From: Doryteuthis pealeii
Taxonomy: Eukaryota; Mollusca; Cephalopoda; Myopsida; Loliginidae
DNA length: 64,000 nt
Direction of reading: 5' to 3'
NCBI GenBank assembly: GCA_023376005.1
Contig: CM042157.1
Coordinates: forward strand, 71,203,559-71,267,558
The notes beneath the pieces were generated by a model. The model did no database searches. It was not told where the DNA came from and saw nothing but the letters and a program-made list of their open reading frames with translations. Every line of letters begins with the position of its first letter. Position 1 is the stretch's first letter. The position numbers were made by a program, and so were the translations under genes. Below are positions 21,331 through 32,645 of this stretch, one piece after another.

Positions 21331-21885
21331 AGTACTATTCGAAGAGTTCCGTCCCGGCCCCCTGCCTTAAAAAACGCTAGGCGGTGTTAGCTTAAAAAAA
21401 TTGTCGATAAAAACGCCTTCAATGGAATATTTAAATATTCTTGTTTATTTAAACTAAAAACAAGACATTAAACAAATATAAATCAAAGAAAATCTTAGTA
21501 TTTAGATATTCTTTTATATTTTAATAAAAAAATGTCAGGTCATTTTTAATTTAAAAAAAAATTATTTTATGGTAAAACAGTCCGTTTTTTTTTTTAATTT
21601 TTTTTTTTTAACCTCAGGTTCAATTTCTTTGTTGATATTTTTTAGCAGAATTCTGTATTCATGGTTCTTTTACTAAAAATCTCTCGCATCGAAACTTATA
21701 AAAATTTTCTAATATAATTATACAAACGTATCTTTATAGAAAAAAATAAAGTAAAAATCGTTTTTTGTCGGTTCATTTCTTCATATTTCATTGAAGGCGT
21801 TTTTATCGACATTTTTTTTAAGCTAACACCGCCTAGCGTTTTTTTTTAAGGCAGGAGGCTGGGACGGAACTCTGCGAATAGTACC
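21331..21885. mobile_element. Foldback MITE of the same family, perfect 8-bp target duplication
   Basis: Inverted arms of about 90 bp share the GTACTATTCG end and the aaacgctaggcggtg block with the previous element. Flanks are catttttc at 21,323-21,330 and 21,886-21,893. The core is AT-rich without telomere-like repeats. Confidence 0.85.
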
Positions 21886-21974
21886 CATTTTTCAAAGATT
21901 GGAATACAGTGGTACCTTGTCTTACGAGTTTCCGAGTTACGAGCTGTCTCTTCGGTCGATTTGTTGCTTTTGTT

Positions 21975-22086
21975 TTTTCGCATTAGTAGCACAGATTGTG
22001 TAATCTGATCTATGCAGTAAAGTTGGGAACTGACGGTAGTCGTGACGCTCCACCTCAGGAAAAAAAAAAACAATCTCCCTGGTCTA
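21975..22086 (+). mobile_element. SINE family 1b, central fragment
   Basis: Only the middle part (cgcattagtagcacag through ggtctaag) remains. It is cut at the right arm of the 74-bp inverted repeat. Confidence 0.75.
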
Positions 22087-22434
22087 AGATCTCACAAAAT
22101 TATCACTCAGATATCGCTTGGATTGTAAAATTGCTTCATTTTCATCAATAAAAAAATCAGGTTGCTTACAGTACCGACTGTTGCTTAAATGGTCACCCAT
22201 CTAAGTATTGAACAGACTCATTACTGCTTAACTTCGGTGAACTAGCGGGAACCGGTGCTTTCAACGTGACTTGACCGTAAGCGATTTTAAGCTTTGTGTT
22301 GTGGGCTAAAATTTGAGGTACAAGCGAGCTTCAGATACGCTTATGTTAATAAAGTCACTTCCAAATTTATTACGCTAAAGGAAAATATCATTACAAAAAT
22401 AAACATTGAAACATATTACAACATAACAATTATT

Positions 22435-22700
22435 GAAAAGGTCGGTTTAGCTCTGTCAGTAAGCATCCGCCAAGTGAAGTTCCAAGTTCGATACCGGCCC
22501 TCGCCAACTCAGCACATGCAGTAGCACGGCTTGGATCTGTGCGGTAAAGCGGGGGGCTGGTGGTAGGTGTGGCGTTCCACCTCAGACGCAAAAAAAAAAA
22601 AAAATCTCTCTGGTCTAGCTCTAGTGAAAAGAGGATAGACTACTTCACTGTCCGGTTGATACCGACAATAGGCCGCTTCACCGACATTACTTTTACTTAC
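22435..22700 (+). mobile_element. tRNA-derived SINE (family 1)
   Basis: The copy is full length with a diverged head and a 14-A run in the body. A reversed 3' fragment of the same family follows at 22705-22797. Confidence 0.85.
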
Positions 22701-22704
22701 AACA

Positions 22705-22797
22705 CCCGAAGTAAAGTAAAGTCCTTGGCGGTGGCCTAAAGTCGGTATCAGCAGACAGCGAGGGTGTCTATCCCCTTTTCACTAGCGCTAGACCATA
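22705..22797 (-). mobile_element. SINE family 1, 3' fragment, minus strand
   Basis: The minus strand matches the last 90 bases of family 1, from the ggtctagcgctag block to the tail. With the preceding copy it forms a tail-to-tail pair. Confidence 0.8.
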
Positions 22798-22859
22798 TAA
22801 AAATTAAAGTCCAAGGTTAGCAGAGAGAAAAGGTGGGAATGTGAAGTCAAGGAACAAGC

Positions 22860-22907
22860 AATACAATGATATATGATTATTGTATACAATTGTTGTATAC
22901 AATGTTG

Positions 22908-22957
<50 letters not shown>

Positions 22958-23192
22958 AAAACTGTTGTAATATATTGTATACAATTGTTGTATACAATGT
23001 TGTAATATTTTTCTCGATTTGTTTAGCCATACATTTAATAGGTATTCCCGCCTAATTCATTATTAATTGATTAATTTTCAAAATTAGGTACGACTCCAAT
23101 TAAGCACTTATATATATATATATATATATATATATACGTTGTAATATATTGAAAACTTGTAATATATTGTATACAATTGTTGTATACAATGT

Positions 23193-23230
<38 letters not shown>

Positions 23231-23295
23231 AATATATTGAAAACTGTTGTAATATATTGTATACAATTGTTGTATACAATGATATATGATACAAC
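22860..23295. repeat. Repeated palindromic units separated by TA tracts
   Basis: The unit ttgtatacaattgttgtat with acaatgttgtaata occurs about five times, alternating with TA tracts (22,911-22,955; 23,109-23,136; 23,196-23,224). Confidence 0.85.
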
Positions 23296-23394
23296 AGTTT
23301 TAATAATAAGAGCACATTAAAGTGGCTACAGCAGGTAATGTTATGGTGAATCTTCATAGTTTAGGTCGGACAAGCGACCAGGTAGTTTAGTTAA

Positions 23395-23950
23395 GATTGG
23401 TTTGTTTGGTTTGTTTTGTTTTACGGCATATCAACCTCAGTGGCTCATTTAATGCCGATAAAGTTTTGAAATAAATCAATTCTTAATGGATAATACAATT
23501 TTTTTATAAATACATTTTTCTGTTTAACCCATAGACGGGACCCTAACAGGTACTACCACTCCGGGTCAGAGTGGACCAGGGAGCAATGGTGATGAATGGG
23601 GTGCTCCACAATCCCCAAACCTCCAAAACTGGAACCTCACCATCAGATAGAGTTTAACGTCATTCCCAGGACATGTAGACCCGCAGCCACAGCATTCTAG
23701 CACCCATATGATAAAAAGGGGTTGGAGCTTGCCATAAGGGCAATAGGGTTGGGAAAATCATATAGGTGCTAGGGCTTGACGTGATCAGCCGATTGGTCGG
23801 AGGGGGCCTCTCCGACCGCCCGTCTAGCCCAAGATAGGGCCAAAGTGGAGTATCGCCACCCACGACCAACAGGTGGCCCCATTGGGGGAGTCTTACCCCT
23901 CTGCAGAAGTGCAGTCGGTGCATTCTAACGCCCCAGCCAACAGGGCAGAG
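23395..23950 (-). mobile_element. LINE-tail repeat (NLT), longest copy
   Basis: The minus strand ends in atgccgtaaaacaaaac. Its 5' part (23,700-23,950) is GC-rich with a strong hairpin (ggtcggagg...cctctccgacc, 23,804-23,828) absent from shorter copies. It may be near full length. Confidence 0.65.
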
Positions 23951-24089
23951 TTTAGTTAAGAGTTAAGTTCAACGAGTTAAACAGCACCAAAGATAAATAT
24001 GGTATAGCTGTAATTAGTTTAGTTATTTGGTTGGGTAGTTAATTAGTTGTTTGGTTAGGTTTGCAAGAATAAATCCTGCCACAGTCTAT

Positions 24090-24520
24090 GACTGGAAGTA
24101 TCAATGGGGGGAAGCTTGTCCGAAGGTTGCATCTTATCGAGGGCTCATCTGTTTCGTCATGGGCAGAATAAAGGTAGTTACTATCGGCCTTCAAGAGTAA
24201 AGATAGTAAGCTCTAACGTCTAGAAGCAGGGAGCGAGCCAGAATCCTTCAAGGGTTAATATTCTGTCCGTTGTCCAACGCATAGAATGAGAGAGTGCTTA
24301 AATGCACTTACCTTAAATCTGACTGCATGGGGTGCTGGTGTTAACCAGCAGTCGATCCCCAAGGAGGTGCTGATAGAAAAGGAGTGGTCCCCTCAAGGGA
24401 AGCTGTTAGAAGAGATCGTAGTAGCCACTGTGAGGGCCTTTTATAAAGAACCTCACGTGACTAAAAGGGTTAGGGCAGGCTGCGGTGAAACCTGACGCCT
24501 GTCCACCAAGGGCTAGTACC
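24090..24520. other. Unassigned moderately GC-rich stretch
   Basis: The stretch is less AT-rich than its surroundings and holds several short hairpins (for example gctggtgttaaccagc at 24,333-24,348 and gtgagggcc...cctcacgtg near 24,430-24,460). No convincing long open frame or known RNA was recognised. Similar in texture to the satellite at 27.1-28.0 kb. Confidence 0.4.
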
Positions 24521-24573
24521 GGTGAAGACCGAAAATAGTAACATAATAAAATTCCAATAACTAAGGAGATTTT

Positions 24574-24735
24574 TTTAGCGTCTGAGACGTGGCGCCACAC
24601 ATACCAACATCTCCCCACTTTACCGCACAGATCCCTGTGCTACTCATACATTAAGTTGGCGAGGGCTGGTATCGGAACGAGGAACCATGAGGTTCCCAGC
24701 CGAATACTCTACCGACTGCCCTATTTGCGGCACAC
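24574..24735 (-). mobile_element. SINE family 1, 5' part, minus strand
   Basis: The head (complement of gagttggcg to ctaccgactg) and the first half of the body are present; the 3' half is missing. Confidence 0.8.
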
Positions 24736-24767
24736 AATTAATTATGTTCTATTTTATTATGTTTTTA

Positions 24768-25015
24768 GGACCATGTGACCTTTAAGCACCCCATCTGCGA
24801 TCTCGATTCATAAGGACATTTTTTTCATTTACACCGTCAAAATCCGGTTGTTTGTTAGGGGTTAGGGTTAGGGTTTTGGGTTTGGGGTTAGTTTTATAAT
24901 TTTTTTAAATTCTAAAAATCGTCTGTTAACAAACAACCGGATTTTGACGGTGTAAATGAAAAAATGTCCTTATGAATCGAGATTGCATATGGGGTGCTTA
25001 AAGGTAATATGGTCC
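24768..25015. mobile_element. hAT-like MITE with telomere-like core, copy 1
   Basis: The ends are GGACCATGTGACC and its complement. The arms of about 85 bp include gatctcgattcataaggac and caaaatccggttg. The core has TTAGGG-like repeats (24,857-24,893). A perfect 8-bp target duplication tgttttta lies at 24,760-24,767 and 25,016-25,023. Confidence 0.9.
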
Positions 25016-25462
25016 TGTTTTTATACAATGCAGTGCTATTTTTTCTTATTGAAAAAATAACCAAAAAAAAATAGGGCGTTTTTTGTTTGTTTTTCTTCTT
25101 TTTTTCCTTTTTTTTTCTTATGTGTAGAGGCAGGAACGGATTAATGACAATTCCGTTTATTTTGATGGGTAAAATTGATTTGATATCCGAGTAAATTGAG
25201 TTATGAGTGGAATGAATTAAACTCGTAAGTCAAAGTAGCATTGTATTTGTTGAGCATCCTTAAATAATTACTACTGATTTGTTTTTTTGTTGTTTTTTTT
25301 TCTACTGGACCAATAAAAATGAACTCAGAATAAGCAATTTTCATATTTGACTTGCAACGCTTGTTTTTTTTTGTTTTTTTTTTTGTTTTTTTTTTGTTGT
25401 TATATTGAATTACTAGCTGTGCCTGTGAATATACCACAGTATGTTAATTTAATTATTACAAT

Positions 25463-25985
25463 GTTTGATATGTTTACTTAAGAGCTATTGCTAAATAGTT
25501 CAATATGTAAAACGTATAATGATCTTGATTCAACACTCTCTCGCACTTTTTTCTTTTCTTCCTTCTTTTCATTTTTCCATTATGTTCGATTGAAACGGGT
25601 TAGCATTATCGCTTCCGTGTGTCTACATCCTTTCTCTATCTTTTATCTACTCTCTTTCTTTCTTTCTTTCTTTTTCTTTCTTTTTCTTTCTTTCTTCTTT
25701 CTTTCTTTCTTATTGTATTTTTTTTCTGTGTAGCATATCGCTTTCCTTCCCCTTTTTTTATTTATAATAAAAAAAACACAGAATGGTCATGAATATAGCT
25801 GAGGTGACAACACTCACAAGAAATTAAAAAATCGACGGATAAGCGACACCAGATTATCAGAATTTACATATTGCATTTCATTTTGGACGATTTAGACGGT
25901 CTCATTTTTAACCAGAGGGTATTTATTTATTGAAAGATGATAACGGTCAGCAGATTAAGGAACAAGAATACTGATATATAATATG
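25463..25985. repeat. Second copy of the segment upstream of the Vax exon
   Basis: Aligns with 12,143-12,625 including the TTTC-rich middle. It diverges just before the Vax exon would begin. Confidence 0.75.
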
Positions 25986-26306
25986 TACAAAGATTTTAGG
26001 AATGGGATTCTTTCGAGTAACCGAAAGATAAAAATTAAATGAAATTTAATGATTCTGGGAATTATTGCTTTAAAAGATTTTTTTTTGTAAAAATGTTTAA
26101 TCAATCAAATTACATCTTATTGAGATTTCAAAAGAATGACATATTTGGATATATCTATTAATAATGATGATTCGGTCTTAATTTGTCTGTAACCGAAACT
26201 ACATTACTGCTTACGTCACAGTCGTTTCAGGAATTAAGTAAGTTAATCAATGTGTATCTAATTTAGAATCAAAAATCACTAATACATAGAATAAATCTTA
26301 TTTTAT

Positions 26307-27050
26307 ACAGCCCAACTTAAAAGAAAGGACACCTGATCCTAGTAATACCAGAAGAGAAGAAACCACTATCACCCGGCTACGCATTGGCCACACTAGATTA
26401 ACCCACTCCTTCATTTTAAAAGAAGAACCTCCACCTAAATGTTTATGTGGAAACCGATACACAATAAAACATATTCTGATTGAATGCACACACCTCTCCC
26501 ACATTCGAAGAAAGTTCTACAATGTTGACAGCATGGACAAACTATTTGGAAAAATAGATCCCAAGAAACTTTTTGAAAAAGAACTGGCCTCTTATCAAGG
26601 ATGTAAGTTCACAGACCTAGAAAAAATCACCCAGTCACTCTCTTGGTGTTAAAATTCTCAACAGAAAACTTGATTACAGCAAATAAACCCCTATACATTT
26701 TTGAATACCTAATTACCAATAGAAGTATTCAGCATAAAATAACCTAAGGGGTTGACATGCCGTAAAACCCAACCAACCAAACCAAACCTATAGTTTGTTC
26801 TTATGGCATTGTCTAAGCTGCAATTGTGAGAGATTCAGTTTCTCTTTTGAGGTTTCCTTTTCTTACTCGTGTCCATGTTTTCTCGGGTGCGATCTCTCCA
26901 GATTGTCGCTTGAAGTAACCATGTATTTTTACTAACCCTGTATGAACAGGGTGCGACACAAGGCCATTTTGAATACCTAATTACCAATAGAAGTATTCAG
27001 CATAAAATAACCCAAAGGGTTGACATGCCGTAAAACCCAACCAACCAAAC
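26307..27050 (+). mobile_element. 5'-truncated I/Nimb-like LINE with 10-bp target duplication
   Basis: A frame ending at TAA 26,650-26,652 contains TITRLRIGHTRLTHSFIL and a C-x-C...H...C knuckle (CLCGNRYTIKHILIEC), typical of the region after RNase H in I-clade LINEs. The 3' region ends gacatgccgtaaaacccaac plus CCAA repeats at 26,791. About 160 further bases follow and then a second copy of the tail (26,969-27,050). The target duplication cttattttat is perfect (26,297-26,306 and 27,051-27,060). The host is an AR1 element. Confidence 0.85.
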
Positions 27051-27115
27051 CTTATTTTATTAACGATGTCTCTGTGAAAATCTGAGTTAGATTTGGCTTT
27101 AAAATCCTATTTCAT

Positions 27116-27990
27116 TAATTATTTAGCGCGCATCCCATTTGTGCTGGTCAGATACAATGTCCAATTAATGTGACCGAAGCTCATGGGATGACAGTCACAA
27201 AAATGCGTGGATCCCCTCAGCATTCCCACTCAAGTGGGCCCCTCGGGCAGTGGGCAATATACCCAGCCCTTCTCCTTTAAATCCAGAGGGCAGGTCTTGC
27301 CTTGGGGGACGGCTCCCAGGGACCACGCCGTTAATTTCACTAACAGTCCAGTGGTTGAAGTCACCTGACACACAGGCCCCGAAGGATCAGTGTTATTATT
27401 TTGTTTACCTCGCATCCCACTTATGCGGGTATGGCATAAGGTCATTTAATTTGGGACCAACCACGAACCGAAGCTCATAGGATAGTAGGTGCAAAAATGC
27501 TTAGATCCCATCAGCATTCCCCCTTAAGGGGACGGTCAAGTTGCTGGGCAATAAACCCAGCCCTGCTCCTTTACATCAAGGGGGCAGGTGTTACCTGGGG
27601 AGGGGAGCCCCTTAGGATCATGCCGTTAATTAACAACACAGATCCAGTGACCGAAGCCACCGCATCCCGCCCCGAAGGACGGATTATTAATTTTTTTTAT
27701 TTTCCTTGTACCCTACTTGTACAAGGCCAGGCACAAAGGCCCTATTTACGTGGGACCACCCACAAGCCGAGACTCATGGGTGGCAGGTGGAAAAATTGCG
27801 TCGATCCCGTCGGCATTCTCCCCTCGAGGGGGCGCCTCAGACACTGGGCAATAAACCCAGCCCTGTCCCTTTAATTCGAGGGGGCAGGTATTGCCTGGGG
27901 GGGATATCCCATTGGGATCGACGCTGTTAATTTAACACACCGGTCCAGTGGCCGAAGCACACCGGACCCCCGACCCGAAGGCCGGGTTGT
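27116..27990 (+). repeat. GC-rich satellite trimer, unit about 295-300 bp
   Basis: Three diverged tandem units start near 27,120, 27,412 and 27,707. Shared ordered blocks are ccgaagctcat, cagcattc, tgggcaata-acccagccc, gggggcaggt and the gttaat block. A hairpin is kept in each unit with different bases: CCCACT/AGTGGG (27,225-27,238), CCCCTT/AAGGGG (27,520-27,531) and CCCCTC/GAGGGG (27,820-27,831). No protein frame is common to all units. Much more GC-rich than its surroundings. Confidence 0.85.
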
Positions 27991-28349
27991 TAATGCGTTT
28001 AAAAATCCTGCCATGTATCTTATATACTACTAAGAAATAAAGGTTTACATAATATATGGTGTGGTTAATTTGCATACAGGTTTTAACAAAACCGGGTTTA
28101 ATAAATAATTACTTGGTGTTATTGATCTCTAATATCACACTTTTATTTTTCTAATGTATTAAAATCAATCCTATGAAAGTTTTTATATAGAAACCAATTA
28201 AAATATAATTAAAATAAGTGTAATCTTTTTATATGCGAAAATATTTAATTTCATTAATCTTTCTAATTTGATATATTTCATTATATTAAAACTTGAATAC
28301 TTACGCACGTAGTGCTAGTTTTTTTTTTTTTTATTATTATAATGGAGAT

Positions 28350-28790
28350 TATGTAACTATCTGTAACCGAAACTACGTCATCACTGACGTCACGATTTCC
28401 TTAATTATTTAAGCTATATTCTCAACGATTATGAAATAGTCATTATTTAATCTTAATTAGCGTCTTATTTAGTAACTATGTGTTTATTAAAGTCTAGCTG
28501 AGTTAGATTTGCCGCAAAACTGCCAATATTATTAATGCATTTAAAATCCTGAAATATATGTTATATGTCTCTAAGAAATAAAAATTTTACATATTATATG
28601 GTGGGAATAATTTGCATAATGATTTTAACAACACAGGGTTTATTAAATAATCATTTGCTGTTATTGGTTTGTAATAGTATCATGTTATTCCCAAATGTAT
28701 CAAAAGCAATCCTACGTTTCATTATATTAAAATGCATACGCCCGGAGGGTGCATATTCTTGCTAGTTAGAATTTTAATAAGTTTCCATAC
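28350..28790 (+). repeat. AR1 family, copy 4
   Basis: From gaaactacgtcatcactgac to ggagggtgcatattcttgc, in the same order as the other copies. Confidence 0.72.
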
Positions 28791-29151
28791 ACAAAATGTT
28801 TTATCTCCGTTACTGCCTATTTCGTGTAATTTTCTCTATCATCAGACACATGTGATTCTTTTCAAAAGTTGACTTGATTTTCAATTTATATCTTGCAAGT
28901 GCCGAGCCTTTCCATTCTCCACTAATAAAATCAGAGGCGGAATCTTGTGAAATACAATAATGAATACAATCATCAATACTTAAATATCTATTATTCAGCG
29001 TGGACATGGCAGTCCTATATTGTGACATCAAACCGACAAAGTCTGGTGGTATCGTGAGATACTGCTGGGGCGCTCTGGGTTAGTGGTAATGATGCTTCGG
29101 TCCCAAAACCATGCCTGAACCCAGAGTCATCATCTGATGAAGGGTTTGTTG

Positions 29152-30090
29152 TGTTACGTAATCGCCACCCAGCACCTATATTTGTGGCCTTGTGCCAGAT
29201 TTAGAAAAAAACCTTTAAAAAAATGTACTACCGATTCTCTTATATTACTGGGTGGTCTTTGTAGACTCGCCGAAAAAGGAGTTGGGAAGATAAAATCTTT
29301 TTAACGAGAGAAAGGAGACGATAAGTCTATGTTTAACGAAAAAATAGGATTAGTGACTACAGAGAGCCTTTTGATCTTAGGCTCGTGCACTTTAGTTGAC
29401 CGGAGTGATTCGAAGGAATCGAATCTTCGATTCGGTCTAGGACTAGCTCGAACATTCCAGAGAAAGACCTTTCTGGAAAATGACTTTGAAATAGTATTTA
29501 AGAGACCCGTCAATAGTGTTAGAGGCAGTCGGTGATCGGAGAGAGTCAGGGCCAGTCAGAGAAGTCGGCCGGAGAGGCAGTGATCGTACGGAGTTTAGTA
29601 AGCTGTTGTCGCTAAGGACCATAAGAAAAGTTTGTCACCGAGATATTTACGAAGGACTAAAACCTCGAAGTTGAATCCAGTCAGAACCCCTCTTGCTAAG
29701 ATAGAGAATATTAGGGACTCTCTCTCTCTCTCTCTCAAAAGTTATAGTGAAGTTTTGAATATAATAAACTTCTGAAAAGTAAACACGGTATTATCATTCT
29801 TCTTTTACTACGACGAGAAAATACTAGGGGAATCTTTTTATCAATGAAATTCCCCTGACCTCTGGATACCCATTGAGATAAAGTCAATTGGCCGTAACGA
29901 AGGGCACGCGGCGTGCGTAAAGCGATACTTCCTTGACCAAGAAGTGTGTGGAAGGATTTTGGGGCTAAAAGGCTGACTGCTAGATCGGTGTTGGTAGTAA
30001 ACAAACGACCGTACGTACATATCGCTAATTTAGTGCCGTGAAAGAAAAGGCACTACGTTACATATTACGAATTGGTACCGTAACGTTACA
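29152..30090. mobile_element. Candidate solo LTR, 939 bp
   Basis: The segment begins TGTTACG and ends CGTTACA and is flanked by gttg on both sides (29,148-29,151 and 30,091-30,094). That fits a TG...CA LTR with a 4-bp target duplication. There are no internal retroviral-type genes. The termini are short, so chance is possible. Short open frames inside match nothing I know. Confidence 0.45.
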
Positions 30091-30773
30091 GTTGATTGCA
30101 ATGCTACTGTGTAAATAGCAGTCATTGTATGAAGATTATTACTGAAGCTGACCGAATCAATGATTGTTTGCTAAAGGCTTTTTTCCTATTTCGTGTAATG
30201 AGACAAAATATATCCCAAAATATTCTTGGTTTTGGTTTGAAAGTTATGTTTAGTTACTAAGAAAGAATTACATTTTATTTGGTTTTATTAGCCGAAATTT
30301 GAAATTAAGTCAAAAACTCACTCGTCTCTTATTCCACATTCTGCTTGTCATTTTCCCTTACTATATATTAATTACACCTTATAAGTGTTAGTTTTCCATG
30401 TGAGTGTAAAGAGAGAAATTGGAGAGTGTGTGCGGTAGATTGAACTCCCCATTTTATTTGCATGTTAATTTTCAGCAGCTAACGTCTGCATTATACATAA
30501 GACGGGTTTTTGATTTAAATGCAAATTTTGATAAACTGATTTTAATGTTGTTGTTTTAATTCTCCGGTTGTATTTATCTAATTTGTTTTGCGAACTAACT
30601 TTCTTTCTGATCACAATTATCTACCCAGAGCTCAATAGGTGACCCAACGGGTCTCGTTTCTTTTTTTCTTTTTTTTTTTTTTGTATAGGAATCAATTAAA
30701 ATCACATTAAAATAAGTGTAATACTTTTATATTCGTTCTTACTTAGTTTTTTTAGTTTTTCTAATTTAATATA

Positions 30774-31031
30774 TGTTATATCCCGAGATGTAGGATATAT
30801 AGAAATGATAATAAAAACAGGGAATATGTTAACAATAACAATATTTGTTTTATTTATTCTCACCGACAGGGAATACAGTGGGATGGTTTTGGATTAGAGT
30901 TCGGCTGATGATAGGATACACTTGTGTCACCTACACGGTTCTGGTCTGGTCTGCTGTCAGTATTTTCCTCTCCTCCTTTTTTACGAGAGTATCCGGTTCG
31001 AATCGTTAGGGGGAGATAACTCTCCCTAACA
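30774..31031 (-). mobile_element. Solo LTR, 258 bp, minus strand
   Basis: On the minus strand it begins TGTTAGGGAGAG and ends GGGATATAACA. It contains an AATAAA signal and is flanked by atata on both sides (30,769-30,773 and 31,032-31,036). It interrupts an AR1 copy. The duplicate is at 58,636-58,886. Confidence 0.82.
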
Positions 31032-31097
31032 ATATAATATTTTATTACATTAAAACTTAAATACTTTCATCCAGGAGGACGCATACTTTTGCTAATA

Positions 31098-31531
31098 TTA
31101 GAACAATTCACAATGAAGTGATAACAACGGTGTTTTATTGCCTGAACAAACTTAATAGAAGAGAATACAGACATGACAGAAGATACAATTAAGCGTTTAT
31201 ACATTGCTGTATAAGAAGAATACCCTAAAAGGAAATTAGTGTTTTAGTAGTTAAAATTCTTGAGGTTGCTGGTGAAAGAGGGAAATATAAACATTTACAT
31301 GTTTGGACCTGTTCTCGTATGCTATGCAACAGGAAATGCTGGGTACTCAAAGCCTCCTGTCCTGTAGACAGGAAACACAACTGGTGCGAGTTCTCTCAAT
31401 GACAGAAGATGAAAAGGCCCTTTGACTTTGGCGCTTCCCTTTTATACTACTGCTCGTTACGCCACCTAGCGCTTACCGACAGAAACGGGAATAGTAATCT
31501 CAAACGGCGTGTAGATTTTGGAAGCTTTTAA
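31098..31531 (-). other. Minus-strand unit with TATA box and poly(A) signal, no frame
   Basis: On the minus strand a TATAAAAG box (complement of about 31,440-31,447) is followed about 300 bases later by AATAAAAC. No coding frame is evident between them. It may be an LTR or a short noncoding transcription unit; its ends are not defined. Confidence 0.35.
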
Positions 31532-31784
31532 GGATCATATTACCTTTAGGCACCCCTTTTTGATCTCGATTAAGAAAGGACACGTTTTTCATTTACACCG
31601 TCAATATCCGTTGTTTGTTAGTTAGGGTTAGGGTTAGGGGTTAGGGTTAGGGGTTAGTTTTTATAATTTTTTTTTAAATCTAAAAATCATCTGTTAAAAC
31701 AACCGGATATTGACGCTGTAAATGAAAAAAACGTGTATTTTCTTAATCGAGATGAAAAAGGGATGCCTAAAGGTCATATGATCC
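31532..31784. mobile_element. hAT-like MITE with telomere-like core, copy 2
   Basis: GGATCATATTACC ends, inverted arms as in copy 1, a TTAGGG-like core (31,621-31,657) and a perfect target duplication gcttttaa (31,524-31,531 and 31,785-31,792). The inverted duplicate is at 57,896-58,141. Confidence 0.9.
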
Positions 31785-31792
31785 GCTTTTAA

Positions 31793-32645
31793 CAATGACT
31801 CAATTACTTTTTTTTAAGAATCTTCTAAGTAATTCATCATGATCAAGTCGAGGTGGCAGCACGGACATTCATGAATCTCGGGGGTGGAGCAAAAGCTCGG
31901 TCGGCACTCCCTCCGACAAACTGTTGTACTATACATCAGCTATTATGTGATTCATCCCTGTTCTAAGCATTCTGTTTTGTTGTTTTTTCCTACTGTAAGG
32001 TTCAAGGTTACAATATAAATCATAACTGGTTGAAACAAACAACTCCGACACGAGTGTTGAACATAACAAAATGGACTTCAATAAAAGCACATGGAGAGAC
32101 ATTTATGATCTGAAGTACATATATATGAAACAAGATACATAGTGGATAATATACGTACATAGAAAAGAGATAAGATACAAAAGAGTTACATAGAAGCTAT
32201 GTTTAGTTATGGAGAGTCCATAGACTAAAGTCACCTACTAGTGGCAGTGTGTTGGGGGTGAAGAACCCACACACAGGGAGGATGTAGACAAGTATCTAAC
32301 CCATAGTTGTCAATTCCCGAGAAGCAAGAGTATGAGAGAGTTTGAAACAGGCGCTTAAATACAACAGACCCCTGGTGGTCAAAAACTGGAACCCAGAGGG
32401 AAGATAACTCTTCCAGGCAAAGGGCAGACAACCCAACACTACCAAGGAGTGTTGTGACAAAAGTTAGGCAATATATTTCAATGATATAGCAACGCGAAAG
32501 CTTTTTGGGTTGGGGCGATTTTGCACCCTCTAAAGCCATGCTGTAACGTTACGACGGGTGCACCGGATCGTTCGCTGCACATCTGCAGCATATCTCGTCT
32601 TGGTCGTCGTGTGTCGTCTGCAAACTTCGTCTTCAAACCGACAAG
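31793..32645. other. Region upstream of eS26; LTR-like minus-strand sequence
   Basis: The minus strand from about 32,461 begins TGTCACAACACTCC and includes a TATTTAAG box (about 32,355-32,362). This resembles an LTR, but matching ends and a target duplication were not found. The last 100 bases before the ATG at 32,646 could be the eS26 leader. Confidence 0.35.

Larger units (their letters stand above)
20057..22160. repeat. 74-bp inverted repeats 2 kb apart enclosing a SINE/MITE cluster
   Basis: Bases 20,057-20,130 are nearly the reverse complement of 22,087-22,160 (block gatgaaaatgaagcaatttt). SINE pieces touch both arms on their inner side. Either a composite mobile unit or an inverted duplication. 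Confidence 0.7.
26150..28325 (+). repeat. AR1 family, copy 3, carrying two nested insertions
   Basis: AR1 sequence is present at 26,150-26,306, 27,061-27,115 and 27,990-28,325 in correct order. It is split first by the LINE and then by the GC-rich trimer. Confidence 0.8.

Noticed and set aside
27497..27874. 125-codon open frame in the GC-rich satellite
   Set aside because: It spans two satellite units, is not kept in the third and has no recognisable domain.
27116..27990. CRISPR array or coding tandem repeat
   Set aside because: Units are about 300 bp and diverged, without a short repeat-spacer pattern, and no reading frame is common to all units.
29131..29175. Hammerhead core at CTGATGA near 29,134
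   Set aside because: No GAAA follows a pairing stem II, and no stem I can be drawn.
29152..30090. Complete LTR retrotransposon
   Set aside because: No gag-pol-like frame or second LTR was found. Only a solo LTR candidate is supported.
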